64,000 nt of DNA from UBA2336 sp046294915 (GCA_046294915.1 JBKBOE010000001.1:1-64000); one strand, 5' to 3'. Counted from the stretch's first letter, positions 1 to 8,927 are shown. Notes: generated by a model not told the origin, from the letters alone. Numbers and translations: made by a program.

Positions 1-879
1 GACCACCTTGGCATGGGTGATCAGGGCAGTTCACTGGATGCCAACCCGCAGGATAAGATTCATAATGGAGCCGATGACAATGCTTCGGGAACGGCCGGTG
101 CGCTGGAATTAGCCCGCTGGCTGGCAACCAATAAGAAAAAGGAAAGAAATAATTTTCTGTTCATCTTATTTTCAGGGGAGGAACTGGGTCTGCTCGGTTC
201 AAAATATTTTGCCGAAAATCCCTCTGTTAATCTGACCAACGTGAATTACATGGTTAACATGGACATGATTGGCCGGCTCAATTCCGAAACGAAGACCATA
301 GTGGTTAACGGCACCGGTACCAGTCCGGTGTGGGAGCCTTTACTGAAGAACCTGGCAAACGACCAGTTGAAAATCAAGACCGATTCCAGCGGCATCGGGC
401 CATCAGACCACACTTCATTTTATCTCAAAGATATTCCGGTACTCCACTTCTTTACCGGCTCGCATGCCGATTACCACAAACCCTCGGATGACTGGGATAA
501 AATCAATTACCAGGGAACTGTTGCCGTGTTAAACCTGATTCGGCAAGTGATAGAAAAACTGGACGGGGAGCCCAAACTCCGGTTTCTCAAAACCAAAAGC
601 AATGCCATGGCCGTGCGCAGTCCGTTTAAAGTAACCCTGGGTGTAATGCCCAGCTACGCATCGGATGAGGCAGGTTTGAAGGTGGATGGCGTTACCGATG
701 GGCGCCCTGCCCAAAAGGCGGGCATTCAAACGGGCGATTTAATTATTGAAATGGGCCAATACCCGATTAAAGATGTGCAGAGCTATATGGAAGCGTTAGG
801 AAGGTTTGAAAAGGGGCAAACGATACAGATTAAAGTAAAGCGCAAAGATGAAGTGCTGACTTTGCAGGTTACATTCTGA
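1..879 (+). CDS. M28 family zinc aminopeptidase with C-terminal PDZ domain (5' partial)
   Basis: The frame is open from base 1 and begins D-H-L-G, the usual continuation of the first zinc-binding His of M28 peptidases, so the start and signal region lie outside the window. Visible metal and catalytic motifs are GADDNASG (residues 23-30 of the visible part), SGEELGLLGS (about 57-66), NMDMIGRL, and a late His region with GSHADYHKPSDDW. After the peptidase domain, about the last 85 residues form a PDZ domain (GRPAQKAGIQTGDLIIEM). The family releases N-terminal amino acids and is usually exported. It meets the acyl-CoA dehydrogenase gene tail to tail with a 2-base gap. Family call is firm; the substrate cannot be told. 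Confidence 0.93.
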   Translation, partial: DHLGMGDQGSSLDANPQDKIHNGADDNASGTAGALELARWLATNKKKERNNFLFILFSGEELGLLGSKYFAENPSVNLTNVNYMVNMDMIGRLNSETKTIVVNGTGTSPVWEPLLKNLANDQLKIKTDSSGIGPSDHTSFYLKDIPVLHFFTGSHADYHKPSDDWDKINYQGTVAVLNLIRQVIEKLDGEPKLRFLKTKSNAMAVRSPFKVTLGVMPSYASDEAGLKVDGVTDGRPAQKAGIQTGDLIIEMGQYPIKDVQSYMEALGRFEKGQTIQIKVKRKDEVLTLQVTF

Positions 880-881
880 TT

Positions 882-2024
882 TTATACCCGCAACAACTCC
901 CGTGAAATAACCATCTTTTGAATTTCCGTTGTGCCTTCATAGATCTGCGTAATCTTTGCATCGCGCATCATACGCTCTACGTGGTATTCTTTTACATAAC
1001 CGTAGCCGCCATGAATCTGCACGGCTTCAGTTGTTACCTCCTGGGCTATCTGTGAGGCAAATAATTTAGCTTGCGCGGCAGCCTTCACAAAATTTTTGTT
1101 TTGGTCTTTCAGGTAGGCCGCTTGCCAAACCAACAAACGCGCAGCATCAATTTTGGTGGCCATGTCGGCCAGCTTAAACTGGATGGCCTGATGCTCCGAA
1201 AGAAAATGACCAAAGGCTTTTCGCTCTTTGGCATACTTCAACGCCAGTTCGTAAGAACCCGAGGCAAGGCCCAGTGCCTGCGAGGCAATGCCGATACGAC
1301 CGCCATTCAGGGTAGTCATGGCGAACGTGAAACCAAAACCATCTTCACCAATGCGATTGGCCTTTGGCACTTTTACATCGGTAAACATTAGCGAGTGGGT
1401 ATCCGAACCTCGGATGCCCATTTTGTCTTCCTTCTTGCCCACCACAAAACCGGGCATTCCCTTTTCAACAATCAAGGCGTTAATTCCTTTATGCCTTTTT
1501 TCCGGATGGGTTTGTGCAATAACAATATAAACACTGGCGCTGCTGCCATTGGTAATCCAGTTTTTGGTGCCGTTGAGCAAATAGTAATCGCCTTTGTCTT
1601 CGGCTGTGGTGCGCTGGCTGGTGGCATCCGAACCCGCCTCGGGTTCTGACAGGCAGAAGGCGCCTATCACTTCGCCCTTAGCCAGGCGTTTTAAATATTT
1701 TTCTTTCTGTTCAGCGGTTCCGAACATTTCAATACCCCAACACACCAGTGAATTATTCACCGACATACACACCGAAGCAGAAGCATCGATTTTTGAAATT
1801 TCTTCCATCGCCAGCACATACGAAATGGTGTCCATTCCCCCACCATTATATTTCGGATCTACCATCATGCCCATAAAACCGAGTTCCCCCATTTTTTTTA
1901 TCTGCTCGGCAGGAAATTTCTGGTGAGTATCCCGCTCAATTACACCGGGTAGTAATTCGGTTTGTGCAAAATCGCGGGCGGCCTGTTGTACGGCTACGTG
2001 TTCTTCGGTTAACTGAAAATTCAT
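882..2024 (-). CDS. Acyl-CoA dehydrogenase (short-chain type)
   Basis: This 380-residue FAD flavoprotein oxidises acyl-CoA to trans-2-enoyl-CoA and passes electrons to ETF; it acts in the cytoplasm in fatty-acid or branched-chain amino-acid breakdown. Evidence is the full-length acyl-CoA dehydrogenase fold: an N-terminal helical domain, the flavin and substrate motif CLSEPEAGSDA (about 123-133), and the C-terminal YEGTTEIQ with catalytic Glu at about 363, the position used by short-chain and butyryl-CoA dehydrogenases. Length is normal. It lies downstream of the YugP-like gene on the same strand, but a strong terminator separates them, so it is probably transcribed alone. Chain-length preference is inferred only from the Glu position. 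Confidence 0.95.
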   Translation of the reverse strand: MNFQLTEEHVAVQQAARDFAQTELLPGVIERDTHQKFPAEQIKKMGELGFMGMMVDPKYNGGGMDTISYVLAMEEISKIDASASVCMSVNNSLVCWGIEMFGTAEQKEKYLKRLAKGEVIGAFCLSEPEAGSDATSQRTTAEDKGDYYLLNGTKNWITNGSSASVYIVIAQTHPEKRHKGINALIVEKGMPGFVVGKKEDKMGIRGSDTHSLMFTDVKVPKANRIGEDGFGFTFAMTTLNGGRIGIASQALGLASGSYELALKYAKERKAFGHFLSEHQAIQFKLADMATKIDAARLLVWQAAYLKDQNKNFVKAAAQAKLFASQIAQEVTTEAVQIHGGYGYVKEYHVERMMRDAKITQIYEGTTEIQKMVISRELLRV

Positions 2025-2042
2025 AGGTTGTGATTAATAAAA

Positions 2043-2065
2043 AAGCCCGGGGTTACCCCGGGCTT
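2043..2065 (-). terminator. Rho-independent terminator after the YugP-like gene
   Basis: A perfect 10-bp stem (AAGCCCGGGG / CCCCGGGCTT) with a 3-base loop. On the minus strand it is followed by TTTTTTATT. It lies just past the stop of the gene at 2094-2789 and before the acyl-CoA dehydrogenase start, so it should end the first transcript. Confidence 0.85.
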
Positions 2066-2093
2066 AAAATTAGAGAATTATCCAGATATGCTT

Positions 2094-2789
2094 TTAGTCG
2101 CGCCTTCCCAGGAAAATCATCACCCAATACATCAGTGAGGCAAGGGCGGCAATGGCAGCAACCACGTAGGTCATAGCGGCCCACTTGAGCGCATCTTTAG
2201 CCATTTCGTGTTCGCGTGTAGTTACAATACCACGGGCTTCAATCCATGCCAGTGCCCGTTTGCTCGCATCAAATTCAACGGGCAGGGTAATCAGGGCAAA
2301 CAAAGCAAATACCGTGTAACAGCCTATAATAACCAGCAATGCGGTGTCAAAGGAGAACAAACCTTTTACCGCAAAGGCTCCAAACATCATGGCAAAGAAA
2401 ATGATATTCATAATGCGCGATGTTATGTTTTGAACCGGAACCATAGCTGAACGTAACTCAAGCATGGAATACGCGGTGGCATGCTGCACGGCATGGCCAC
2501 ATTCGTGTGCTGCCACGGCAGCGGCAGCGGCATTGCGGCCATGGTAAACATCATGACTGAGGTTAACGGTTTTGTTAACCGGATTATAGTGATCTGTAAG
2601 TTGTCCTTCAACACTGATAACTTTAACATCCTGGATGCCGTTATCGGCCAGCATGAGCCGGGCAATCTCACCACCAGTAAGGTTCTGGTTGAGCTGAATT
2701 TGGGAATACTCGCGGAACTTGCTCTTCAGCCGCCCGCTCACCAGCATGCCCACCAGCATAAAAACAACACCAATTATTAATAGGCCCAT
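2094..2789 (-). CDS. Membrane zinc metallopeptidase, YugP family
   Basis: A 231-residue membrane protein with the zincin motif HECGH at residues 95-99, followed by VQH. An N-terminal hydrophobic helix (1-18) and further membrane segments at about 125-145, 148-168 and 205-228 place the active site at the membrane. Length and order match the YugP (neutral zinc metallopeptidase, DUF2268-unrelated) family found across bacteria, whose physiological substrates are unknown. The start at 2789 gives a clean membrane helix. The gene is closed by a strong hairpin terminator. Family call is confident; the role is not established. Confidence 0.9.
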   Translation of the reverse strand: MGLLIIGVVFMLVGMLVSGRLKSKFREYSQIQLNQNLTGGEIARLMLADNGIQDVKVISVEGQLTDHYNPVNKTVNLSHDVYHGRNAAAAAVAAHECGHAVQHATAYSMLELRSAMVPVQNITSRIMNIIFFAMMFGAFAVKGLFSFDTALLVIIGCYTVFALFALITLPVEFDASKRALAWIEARGIVTTREHEMAKDALKWAAMTYVVAAIAALASLMYWVMIFLGRRD

Positions 2790-2881
2790 ATTCTTGATTT
2801 TAATTTTTAATTCATTACCTGATAAACAACTTCCAGACCAGTTTAAGTTTCTGCCAATCCGGCAGACTCAAAGATAGTATC

Positions 2882-3895
2882 CTAACCGGAATTGCTTTCT
2901 CTGCTCCGGATGATGACATAGGTTGAGAAAATGGCAAGGAATCCGGAAACGACCATGATAAGGGTTTGCCAGGCGTGAAACACAAAAGTAAAGGCCACGG
3001 CATCGGCTTTTGGAATCTGGTAAAGAAAAGCTAACCCGGCTGGTACAAGCGTATGGTAGGAGCCCGTGCCACCGGGTAACGGGATGATCATTGCAATTGA
3101 ACCGATTGCAAAAACCGCCAGGACGGCACCCCAGCCCAGGTGGCTGGTTTCATCAAATGCCTTAATAACCGTGTAACTCATGGCAAAGTATAGTGCCCAG
3201 ATAACAAAGGAGTGGAAATAAAATAACGAAGGATGTTTCAAACGGAAAATGGTACCCAATCCGGATTTGAACCCTTGCCAGAATTGTAAAATTTTTTCTT
3301 TAAATGTTGCCTTTCGGAAGACGAGCCACAAACTGATAAGCAAAAGGGCCAGTGCAACCACAAAGATTAATACCGTAAGCCACTTGTTGGTTCCTGAAAC
3401 AGGTAGTGGCGGAAGAGAGTAAATAAAACCGAGCAGTTTATTTGACTCAACTGCAAAGGCTGCCAGCAAAATCAGCACAAAACAGATCAGGTCAATGGCA
3501 CGTTCGGTTACTACTGTGCCCAGGGTTTTGTCGAATGGACAGCGATCAAGTTTGTACAGATTGTAGCAACGGCTTACCTCGCCTCCCCGCGGTACCACCA
3601 GGTTTACCAGGTAGCCCATCATCAGGGAAAGAAAGCTATGGTACAGACTAACCGGATGCCCGGTGGGTTCGATTAACATTCGCCACCTTTCAGCACGAAT
3701 AACATGACTGATCATGGCCAAGAGAGCCATCAGCATAAGCCAGCCTTTATCGGCCATGTGCCAGGTTTGAAGTAGGTAGCCCCACTTGCCTTGTTCTTCT
3801 GCCGGATGAATTGCCTTCAGGGAATACCATACCAGGAACACGGAGACAACCATCAAAACCAAATATTGAAGCAAGGTTTGGAAACGCTGAGTCAC
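2882..3895 (-). CDS. Flippase-like membrane protein (LPG synthase TM-domain family, UPF0104/YbhN)
   Basis: A 337-residue integral membrane protein with about eight hydrophobic segments and family motifs LVPRGGEVSRCY (about 100-111) and IPLPGGTGSYHTL (about 271-283). It corresponds to the membrane half of MprF-type proteins, which moves lipids across the inner membrane. The soluble aminoacyl-transferase domain of true lysyl-PG synthases is missing, so a lipid flippase-type role is more likely than lipid lysylation. Start ATG at 3895 begins directly before the first membrane helix. A candidate promoter box sits inside an inverted repeat just upstream. Confidence 0.88.
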   Translation of the reverse strand: MTQRFQTLLQYLVLMVVSVFLVWYSLKAIHPAEEQGKWGYLLQTWHMADKGWLMLMALLAMISHVIRAERWRMLIEPTGHPVSLYHSFLSLMMGYLVNLVVPRGGEVSRCYNLYKLDRCPFDKTLGTVVTERAIDLICFVLILLAAFAVESNKLLGFIYSLPPLPVSGTNKWLTVLIFVVALALLLISLWLVFRKATFKEKILQFWQGFKSGLGTIFRLKHPSLFYFHSFVIWALYFAMSYTVIKAFDETSHLGWGAVLAVFAIGSIAMIIPLPGGTGSYHTLVPAGLAFLYQIPKADAVAFTFVFHAWQTLIMVVSGFLAIFSTYVIIRSRESNSG

Positions 3896-3910
3896 AGTGG
3901 GATGAACATG

Positions 3911-3942
3911 TTAGGCCGGAAAGATAGGATTTGGCGGCCTAA
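3911..3942. promoter_or_regulatory. Inverted repeat around a candidate promoter box of the flippase-like gene
   Basis: TTAGGCCG at 3911-3918 and CGGCCTAA at 3935-3942 are perfect 8-bp arms with a 16-base spacer. On the minus strand TATCTTTC (3926 to 3919) inside the spacer matches TAnnTTTG at 7 of 8 positions and lies about 24 bases before the ATG at 3895. The layout resembles an operator over a promoter, but no regulator is known and it could also be a stem-loop in the leader. Confidence 0.4.
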
Positions 3943-4077
3943 GCTCCGTACAGGATGAACGGGTAACGGCCACCCTGATTACCCCCAAACTGCCTGAATG
4001 ATTTGAAATTAGCTGAAAATGTGAGGGTTAGGCATCAATTTACCATCCGTAATGCCAGGCCGAAATTGCGGGAAAGG

Positions 4078-4108
4078 TTGAATAAAGGGGGTATTTTATG
4101 TACCTTTG
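4078..4108 (+). promoter_or_regulatory. Bacteroidota-type promoter (TTG-N20-TACCTTTG)
   Basis: TTG at 4078-4080 and TACCTTTG at 4101-4108 are separated by 20 bases and match the -33/-7 consensus of Bacteroidota primary sigma factors. It lies 36 bases before the ATG at 4145 and probably drives the GT5-like, DUF4270 and glmS genes. Confidence 0.7.
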
Positions 4109-4144
4109 TGGTTCGTTTTACCGTTCGGTTATAAAATTATCCCT

Positions 4145-4948
4145 ATGTCAAAACTTCGTATTCTTTATGTAGCCAGTGAGATTAACCCGTTTCTTCAAAC
4201 CTCAGAAGTAGCTGACTTTGTGCGGAAGTTGCCGCAATACATGCAGGAAAAAGGAATGGAGATCCGTATTCTGGTACCCCGTTTCGGAATTATTAATGAA
4301 CGCAAAAACCGGCTGCATGAAGTGGTGAGGCTTTCGGGAATTAACATTGCCGTAGGCGATGAAGAGAAGCCGCTCACCATTAAAGTAGCCTCCATTCCTA
4401 ATGCCAAGTTGCAGGTATACTTCATTGACAATGAAGATTACTTCCACCGTAAATCAGTTTTTCACGATAAGGAAAACCGGTTCTACGAGGACAACGATGA
4501 GCGTGCCATCTTCTTCTGCAAGGGAGTTATAGAAACCGTGCGTAAACTGGGCTGGGCCCCCGATGTGGTGCATTGCAATGATTGGATAACCAGTTTTATT
4601 CCCCTGTATCTGAAAACCACCTATAAAAACGATCCGTTGTTTAAGAACACCAAAACGGTATTTACCATTTATAACAACGACTTTACCTACAAATTCAAAG
4701 GTGATATTCTTTCAAAAGTGAAGATGATGGATATTGAGGATAAAATGTTGGGTAACCTGAAGACTGCCGATTACGAAGGCTTCATCAAAATGGGCGTTGA
4801 ATTTTCCGATGCCGTTATTGTGGCAGGTGAAAATAAAAAGATAAAGGGCCTTTTCTCGAAAATGAAGGAGAAGAAAGTAGAGACCATCAACAAATCAGAA
4901 AACTACACCGAATCATACTTCAATCTGTATAATGAACTTGTGGGTTAA
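4145..4948 (+). CDS. Glycogen/starch synthase N-terminal-domain protein, catalytic motif degenerate
   Basis: The 267-residue protein matches only the N-terminal half of GT5 glycogen synthases; the C-terminal nucleotide-sugar domain is absent. The opening residues SKLRILYVASEINPF follow GlgA, but the ADP-glucose motif K-T-G-G-L-A-D is here Q18-T-S-E-V-A-D, and HAHDWH has become HCNDWI. Both the key Lys and the Gly pair are therefore lost, so glycogen synthesis by this protein alone is unlikely. The start at ATG 4145 is chosen over a TTG inside the promoter box because it gives the conserved N-terminus. It overlaps the DUF4270 gene by 17 bases and glmS follows, suggesting a conserved cell-envelope or sugar-related unit of unknown function. 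Confidence 0.85.
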   Translation: MSKLRILYVASEINPFLQTSEVADFVRKLPQYMQEKGMEIRILVPRFGIINERKNRLHEVVRLSGINIAVGDEEKPLTIKVASIPNAKLQVYFIDNEDYFHRKSVFHDKENRFYEDNDERAIFFCKGVIETVRKLGWAPDVVHCNDWITSFIPLYLKTTYKNDPLFKNTKTVFTIYNNDFTYKFKGDILSKVKMMDIEDKMLGNLKTADYEGFIKMGVEFSDAVIVAGENKKIKGLFSKMKEKKVETINKSENYTESYFNLYNELVG

Positions 4949-6398
4949 ACGAACCGGGCAGCTGCTTTTGGCTGCCCTGTTCTTGTTGGCTTGTGAGGAT
5001 GAGGCCAGTTTACTGGGATTTCGTAATCCAAAATCAAAATTTGACGTTCGCTTTATTGAATTTCCGGTAGCGAGCAGCGTGCTCTGGCTGGATTCGGTTC
5101 GTTCCAGCAATTTTTACTGGCCTAGTGAAATAAACCGGTTGTTGCTGGGAACCTATACCGATGAAAAGCTCGGCACTGTCTCAACAGGGTTTTACACACA
5201 ATTTTTCCCTACGACTACGGCAAAAATCGCTTCGAATTCAACGCTGGATTCGGTCATCTTACAACTCAAACTGGATTTTTACACGTATGGCAATATAACC
5301 ATGAACCCGATCCAGTTCGAGGTTTATGAACTGGCCAAGCAAATCTCCCGAAACTCAGCTCCATACTACTTTAACAAAACCTCGGTACCCACCGGCCCTC
5401 TTATTGGTTCAGGCTCGCTGATTATTAACCCGCTGGAATTCAGGAATAAGTTTGACTCTGCTAAAAAGGATACCGTTCTGATACGGATTCCCCTCAGCTC
5501 TGCATTTAGTCAGAAAATTTTTAATGCGGCTTTACGGTATGCCAATGCTACTAACAAGCAGGATTCCCTCCAATGGCTCGATTTCAATACGTTTACAAAA
5601 GAATTTAAAGGACTTGCTGTTAAACCGGTATCCGGAGATAAAATTGTAGGCATTGACCCGGTTCATTTTGAGTCGAGAATTATCGTGCATTATCAAAATC
5701 CTACGCTCGACAGCCTAACCATCAATATTCCGATTGCCGGTAACTCCATTACAAGTTTTAATGAGATTAAATCCGACCGATCAGGTTCGGAAGCAGACAT
5801 TAATCAATACTTTACCGATTTTGATCCGGTTACCGGGTTGCGTTGCGTACAATCAGGAGTGGGACTGTTTACTAAACTTGATTTTTCGGAGTTCATTGAT
5901 TTCCTGGAAACAGATACACTTCCGAACATTGCCATTAACTCGGCTGAACTGGTAATTAGCGATGTAGAATCAACTGAAATATTCCGTTCACCGGGCGAAT
6001 TGTATGTCAGGTTGCTTGATCCGGATAATCGGCTCAAGGTCTTTAACCGTCAGAAAACCACACAAGCCCGCGATCGCGACCAGAAAATCATGAATCTGTA
6101 TAACAACAGCACACGTACCCTCACCCCAGACTATACCGTAGTAAATCCCGATAGCGTGCTGACCATCTTTACCGAAACAAGTTCGTACTTTACCCTTGGC
6201 TATTCTTCATCATCCAATTCCTATCGTGGTTTTTTCACCCTTTATGCACAGGAGTTGGCTATTTCAGAAACTGATAAACCGCGATTCAGATACTATATTC
6301 TCTACCCGCGTAATGGAGCTAAAACCGTAAACCGTGTTTTATTCCATAAAGATAAAATCAAACTCCGGGTGTATTACACCTTGCCTAAAGCCAATTAA
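4932..6398 (+). CDS. DUF4270 family lipoprotein
   Basis: A 488-residue exported lipoprotein. A short positive N-terminus and hydrophobic stretch end in the lipobox LLAC with Cys21 as predicted lipidation site. The rest is rich in beta-strand-like segments, consistent with the DUF4270 family, which is common in Bacteroidota and has no established function. It starts inside the end of the GT5-like gene (17-base overlap) and stops 2 bases before glmS, so the three are very likely one transcript. Family identity rests on overall pattern and neighbourhood. Confidence 0.8.
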   Translation: MNLWVKRTGQLLLAALFLLACEDEASLLGFRNPKSKFDVRFIEFPVASSVLWLDSVRSSNFYWPSEINRLLLGTYTDEKLGTVSTGFYTQFFPTTTAKIASNSTLDSVILQLKLDFYTYGNITMNPIQFEVYELAKQISRNSAPYYFNKTSVPTGPLIGSGSLIINPLEFRNKFDSAKKDTVLIRIPLSSAFSQKIFNAALRYANATNKQDSLQWLDFNTFTKEFKGLAVKPVSGDKIVGIDPVHFESRIIVHYQNPTLDSLTINIPIAGNSITSFNEIKSDRSGSEADINQYFTDFDPVTGLRCVQSGVGLFTKLDFSEFIDFLETDTLPNIAINSAELVISDVESTEIFRSPGELYVRLLDPDNRLKVFNRQKTTQARDRDQKIMNLYNNSTRTLTPDYTVVNPDSVLTIFTETSSYFTLGYSSSSNSYRGFFTLYAQELAISETDKPRFRYYILYPRNGAKTVNRVLFHKDKIKLRVYYTLPKAN

Positions 6399-6400
6399 CT

Positions 6401-8236
6401 ATGTGCGGAATTGTTGCCTATATCGGGCACCGCGATGCCCAGCAAGTAATTATTAAAGGCCTTAAACGGCTTGAATACCGGGGCTACGACAGTGCCGGTA
6501 TCGCCCTGCTGAACAACGGCCTGAATGTGTACAAAAAGAAAGGCAAAGTAAGTGAGTTGGAAGAACACATCAACGGCCAGTCCTTAAGCAGCCACATTGG
6601 TATTGGCCACACCCGGTGGGCTACCCATGGCGAACCGAACGATACCAATGCGCACCCGCACTATTCCGCATCTAAAAAATTGGCCATCATCCACAACGGT
6701 ATTATCGAAAACTACAGCGCTCTCAAGCAGGAGCTGATCAACAAAGGTCATCGGTTCGTCAGCGATACGGATACCGAGGTGTTGATCCATTTTATTGAGA
6801 GCATTCAGCAAAGCAATAATTACCCATTGGATGAAGCTGTCCGGATGGCACTTACACAGGTAATCGGTGCTTATGCCATTGTGGTTATGTCGGCAGAAAA
6901 CCCGGATATGTTAATTGCGGCCCGCAAGGGAAGTCCGTTGGTAATCGGCATCGGTAAAGACGAATATTTCATGGCGTCAGATGCTACTCCGATTATTGAA
7001 TACACCAAAGATGTAGTGTACCTGAACGACCAGGAGATTGCCGTAATTGATAACGGTGAGTTGCGTATAAAAACCATTGAAGACGCACCGGCTACTCCGT
7101 ACATCCAACGGCTGGAAATGGAACTCGAAGCCATTGAGAAAGGCGGGTTTGAGCATTTTATGCTGAAAGAAATTTTTGAACAACCCCGTTCGATAAAAGA
7201 TTGCCTTCGAGGCCGGCTGGATGTTTCCTCCGGGCGGTTGGTGCTTGGCGGTATTCGTGAGTATGTGAATAAGATGGTGCATGCCGACCGCATCATTATT
7301 GTTGCCTGCGGCACATCGTGGCATGCCGGCCTGGTGGCTGAATACATGTTTGAAGAATTTTGCCGCATTCCGGTAGAAGTGGAATACGCATCGGAGTTTC
7401 GCTACCGTAACCCGATTATACGGGAGGGCGATGTGGTTATTGCTATATCGCAATCAGGTGAAACAGCCGATACGCTGGCTGCCATCGAACTGGCAAAGTC
7501 AAAAGGAGCCATCATTATCGGAGTATGCAATGTAGTGGGGTCGTCTATTGCGCGTGCTTCGCATGCAGGTTCATACACACACGCAGGGCCTGAAATCGGG
7601 GTGGCCAGCACCAAAGCCTTTACGGCTCAGTTAACCGTGCTGAGCATGATCTGCCTGATTGTGGCGCAGAAGAAGGGCACCATTACCGAGCGCAAGTTTC
7701 ATGAGATGTTGGTAGAACTTGAAAACCTGCCGGCTAAAGTGGAGGAAGTGTTAAAGCAAAACGATAAGATCAAAGAACTGGCTTACACCTTTAAGGATGT
7801 TACCAACTTTTTGTACCTGGGTCGTGGTTGCAATTTTCCGGTAGCGCTTGAGGGAGCACTGAAACTGAAAGAAATATCCTACATCCATGCCGAAGGATAC
7901 CCTGCCGCTGAAATGAAACACGGCCCCATTGCCCTGATTGATGAAGAAATGCCCGTGGTGTTTATCGCTACACATGACAGTTCGTACGAAAAAATAGTTT
8001 CGAACGTACAGGAGGTAAAGGCGCGTAAAGGGCGGGTAATTTCCATAATTACGGAAGGGGATGAACTCATTCCGGGCATGTCGGAATTTGTCATTGAAGT
8101 GCCGGCTGTGCAGGAAGCCCTGATGCCGATTGTTTCGGTTATTCCGCTGCAGTTATTATCCTACCATATTGCCGTGATGCGAGGCTGCAATGTTGACCAG
8201 CCTCGAAATCTGGCAAAGTCGGTAACCGTGGAGTAA
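6401..8236 (+). CDS. glmS: Glutamine-fructose-6-phosphate aminotransferase (isomerizing)
   Basis: GlmS makes glucosamine-6-phosphate from fructose-6-phosphate and glutamine, the first step toward UDP-GlcNAc for peptidoglycan and LPS. The protein starts MCGIVAYIG, giving the N-terminal nucleophile Cys after Met removal. The glutaminase domain covers about 1-215 (HTRWATHGEP, HNGIIENY). Two SIS sugar-isomerase domains follow, with CGTSWHA and SQSGETADT near 305-360 and the conserved C-terminal DQPRNLAKSVTVE. Length 611 is typical. It is the last gene of the GT5-like/DUF4270/glmS row. No glmS ribozyme is visible upstream, where the spacing is only 2 bases. Confidence 0.98.
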   Translation: MCGIVAYIGHRDAQQVIIKGLKRLEYRGYDSAGIALLNNGLNVYKKKGKVSELEEHINGQSLSSHIGIGHTRWATHGEPNDTNAHPHYSASKKLAIIHNGIIENYSALKQELINKGHRFVSDTDTEVLIHFIESIQQSNNYPLDEAVRMALTQVIGAYAIVVMSAENPDMLIAARKGSPLVIGIGKDEYFMASDATPIIEYTKDVVYLNDQEIAVIDNGELRIKTIEDAPATPYIQRLEMELEAIEKGGFEHFMLKEIFEQPRSIKDCLRGRLDVSSGRLVLGGIREYVNKMVHADRIIIVACGTSWHAGLVAEYMFEEFCRIPVEVEYASEFRYRNPIIREGDVVIAISQSGETADTLAAIELAKSKGAIIIGVCNVVGSSIARASHAGSYTHAGPEIGVASTKAFTAQLTVLSMICLIVAQKKGTITERKFHEMLVELENLPAKVEEVLKQNDKIKELAYTFKDVTNFLYLGRGCNFPVALEGALKLKEISYIHAEGYPAAEMKHGPIALIDEEMPVVFIATHDSSYEKIVSNVQEVKARKGRVISIITEGDELIPGMSEFVIEVPAVQEALMPIVSVIPLQLLSYHIAVMRGCNVDQPRNLAKSVTVE

Positions 8237-8239
8237 CCC

Positions 8240-8902
8240 TCACGTCATCAAAAACTCCTTTTTCAGGAGTGGGCAAATCTTGTAGCGCTCATCGTGGGTG
8301 TCTTCATATACCGCTTCCAGCAGTTCGTACACATGGTTAACACCAATACGCTGGCACCACTCAAACGGGCCGTAGGGGTAATTGGTACCCAGTTTCATGG
8401 CTTTGTCAATGTCTTCGCGGGTGGCTGTTCCTTCCTGTACGGTGTAGTAGGCTTCGTTGATGATCATGCAGATAATGCGGGGTGTCACCATACCTACCCG
8501 GTCGTCAACCACCAGATAGCTGGTGTTTAATTGCCGACAAATTGCGTTCAGTTCGGTTTCGTGTGCCGGATTAAGCAGGCATACCTCCAGCACTTCGCGG
8601 TTTACAAAAGTGGGCAGTCCGTTAAACCCAAAGACATACGCCTTTATCTTGTGGTCAGCCAGGTTAGAGAGTTCAGCCAGTGAGATTTTGGCGGTGTTCA
8701 GAAAAACGCGTGCCGTTGACTTTTCCTGGTAGATGTCGATTTGAAAGGGTTCTTCATCAATAATAAAGTCAAACACCAGGTCGCTGCCCGTTACAAATCG
8801 TTCGGCTTCGCGGTGGTCACCTTCTAACGTGTAGTGGTGTTCTCCGAATTTGGCCCGGCATTCGTCAAGGTTTTGGGTGTTGCCAACCACAAGGATGTTC
8901 AT
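8240..8902 (-). CDS. 3-hydroxyacyl-CoA dehydrogenase-like protein with degenerate NAD domain
   Basis: The C-terminal half (about 125-215) carries the 3-hydroxyacyl-CoA dehydrogenase C-domain pattern: DRVGMVTPRI, INEAYYTVQEG, DIDKAMKLGTNYPYGPFEW. The N-terminal half keeps the strand order of a Rossmann fold (MNILVVG) but lacks GxGxxG, having GNTQNL. The catalytic His of HFFNP is replaced (GFNG). At 220 residues it is shorter than the usual 280-300. It may therefore bind acyl-CoA or act as a dimer partner rather than as a dehydrogenase. It meets glmS tail to tail and is divergent from ridA. Confidence 0.75.
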   Translation of the reverse strand: MNILVVGNTQNLDECRAKFGEHHYTLEGDHREAERFVTGSDLVFDFIIDEEPFQIDIYQEKSTARVFLNTAKISLAELSNLADHKIKAYVFGFNGLPTFVNREVLEVCLLNPAHETELNAICRQLNTSYLVVDDRVGMVTPRIICMIINEAYYTVQEGTATREDIDKAMKLGTNYPYGPFEWCQRIGVNHVYELLEAVYEDTHDERYKICPLLKKEFLMT

Positions 8903-8919
8903 AAACTCGATTTTGTTTC

Positions 8920-8927
8920 TAATTTTG
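8920..8927 (+). promoter_or_regulatory. Promoter -7 box (TAATTTTG) of ridA
   Basis: A perfect TAnnTTTG box in the gap between the divergent HAD-like gene and ridA, 35 bases before the ridA ATG at 8963. No clear TTTG element is seen at the expected -33 distance. Confidence 0.55.

Noticed and set aside
2882..3895. Lysylphosphatidylglycerol synthase
   Set aside because: Only the membrane flippase-like domain is present; the catalytic aminoacyl-transferase domain is missing.
6380..6401. glmS ribozyme
   Set aside because: glmS starts 2 bases after the upstream stop codon, leaving no room for the ribozyme.
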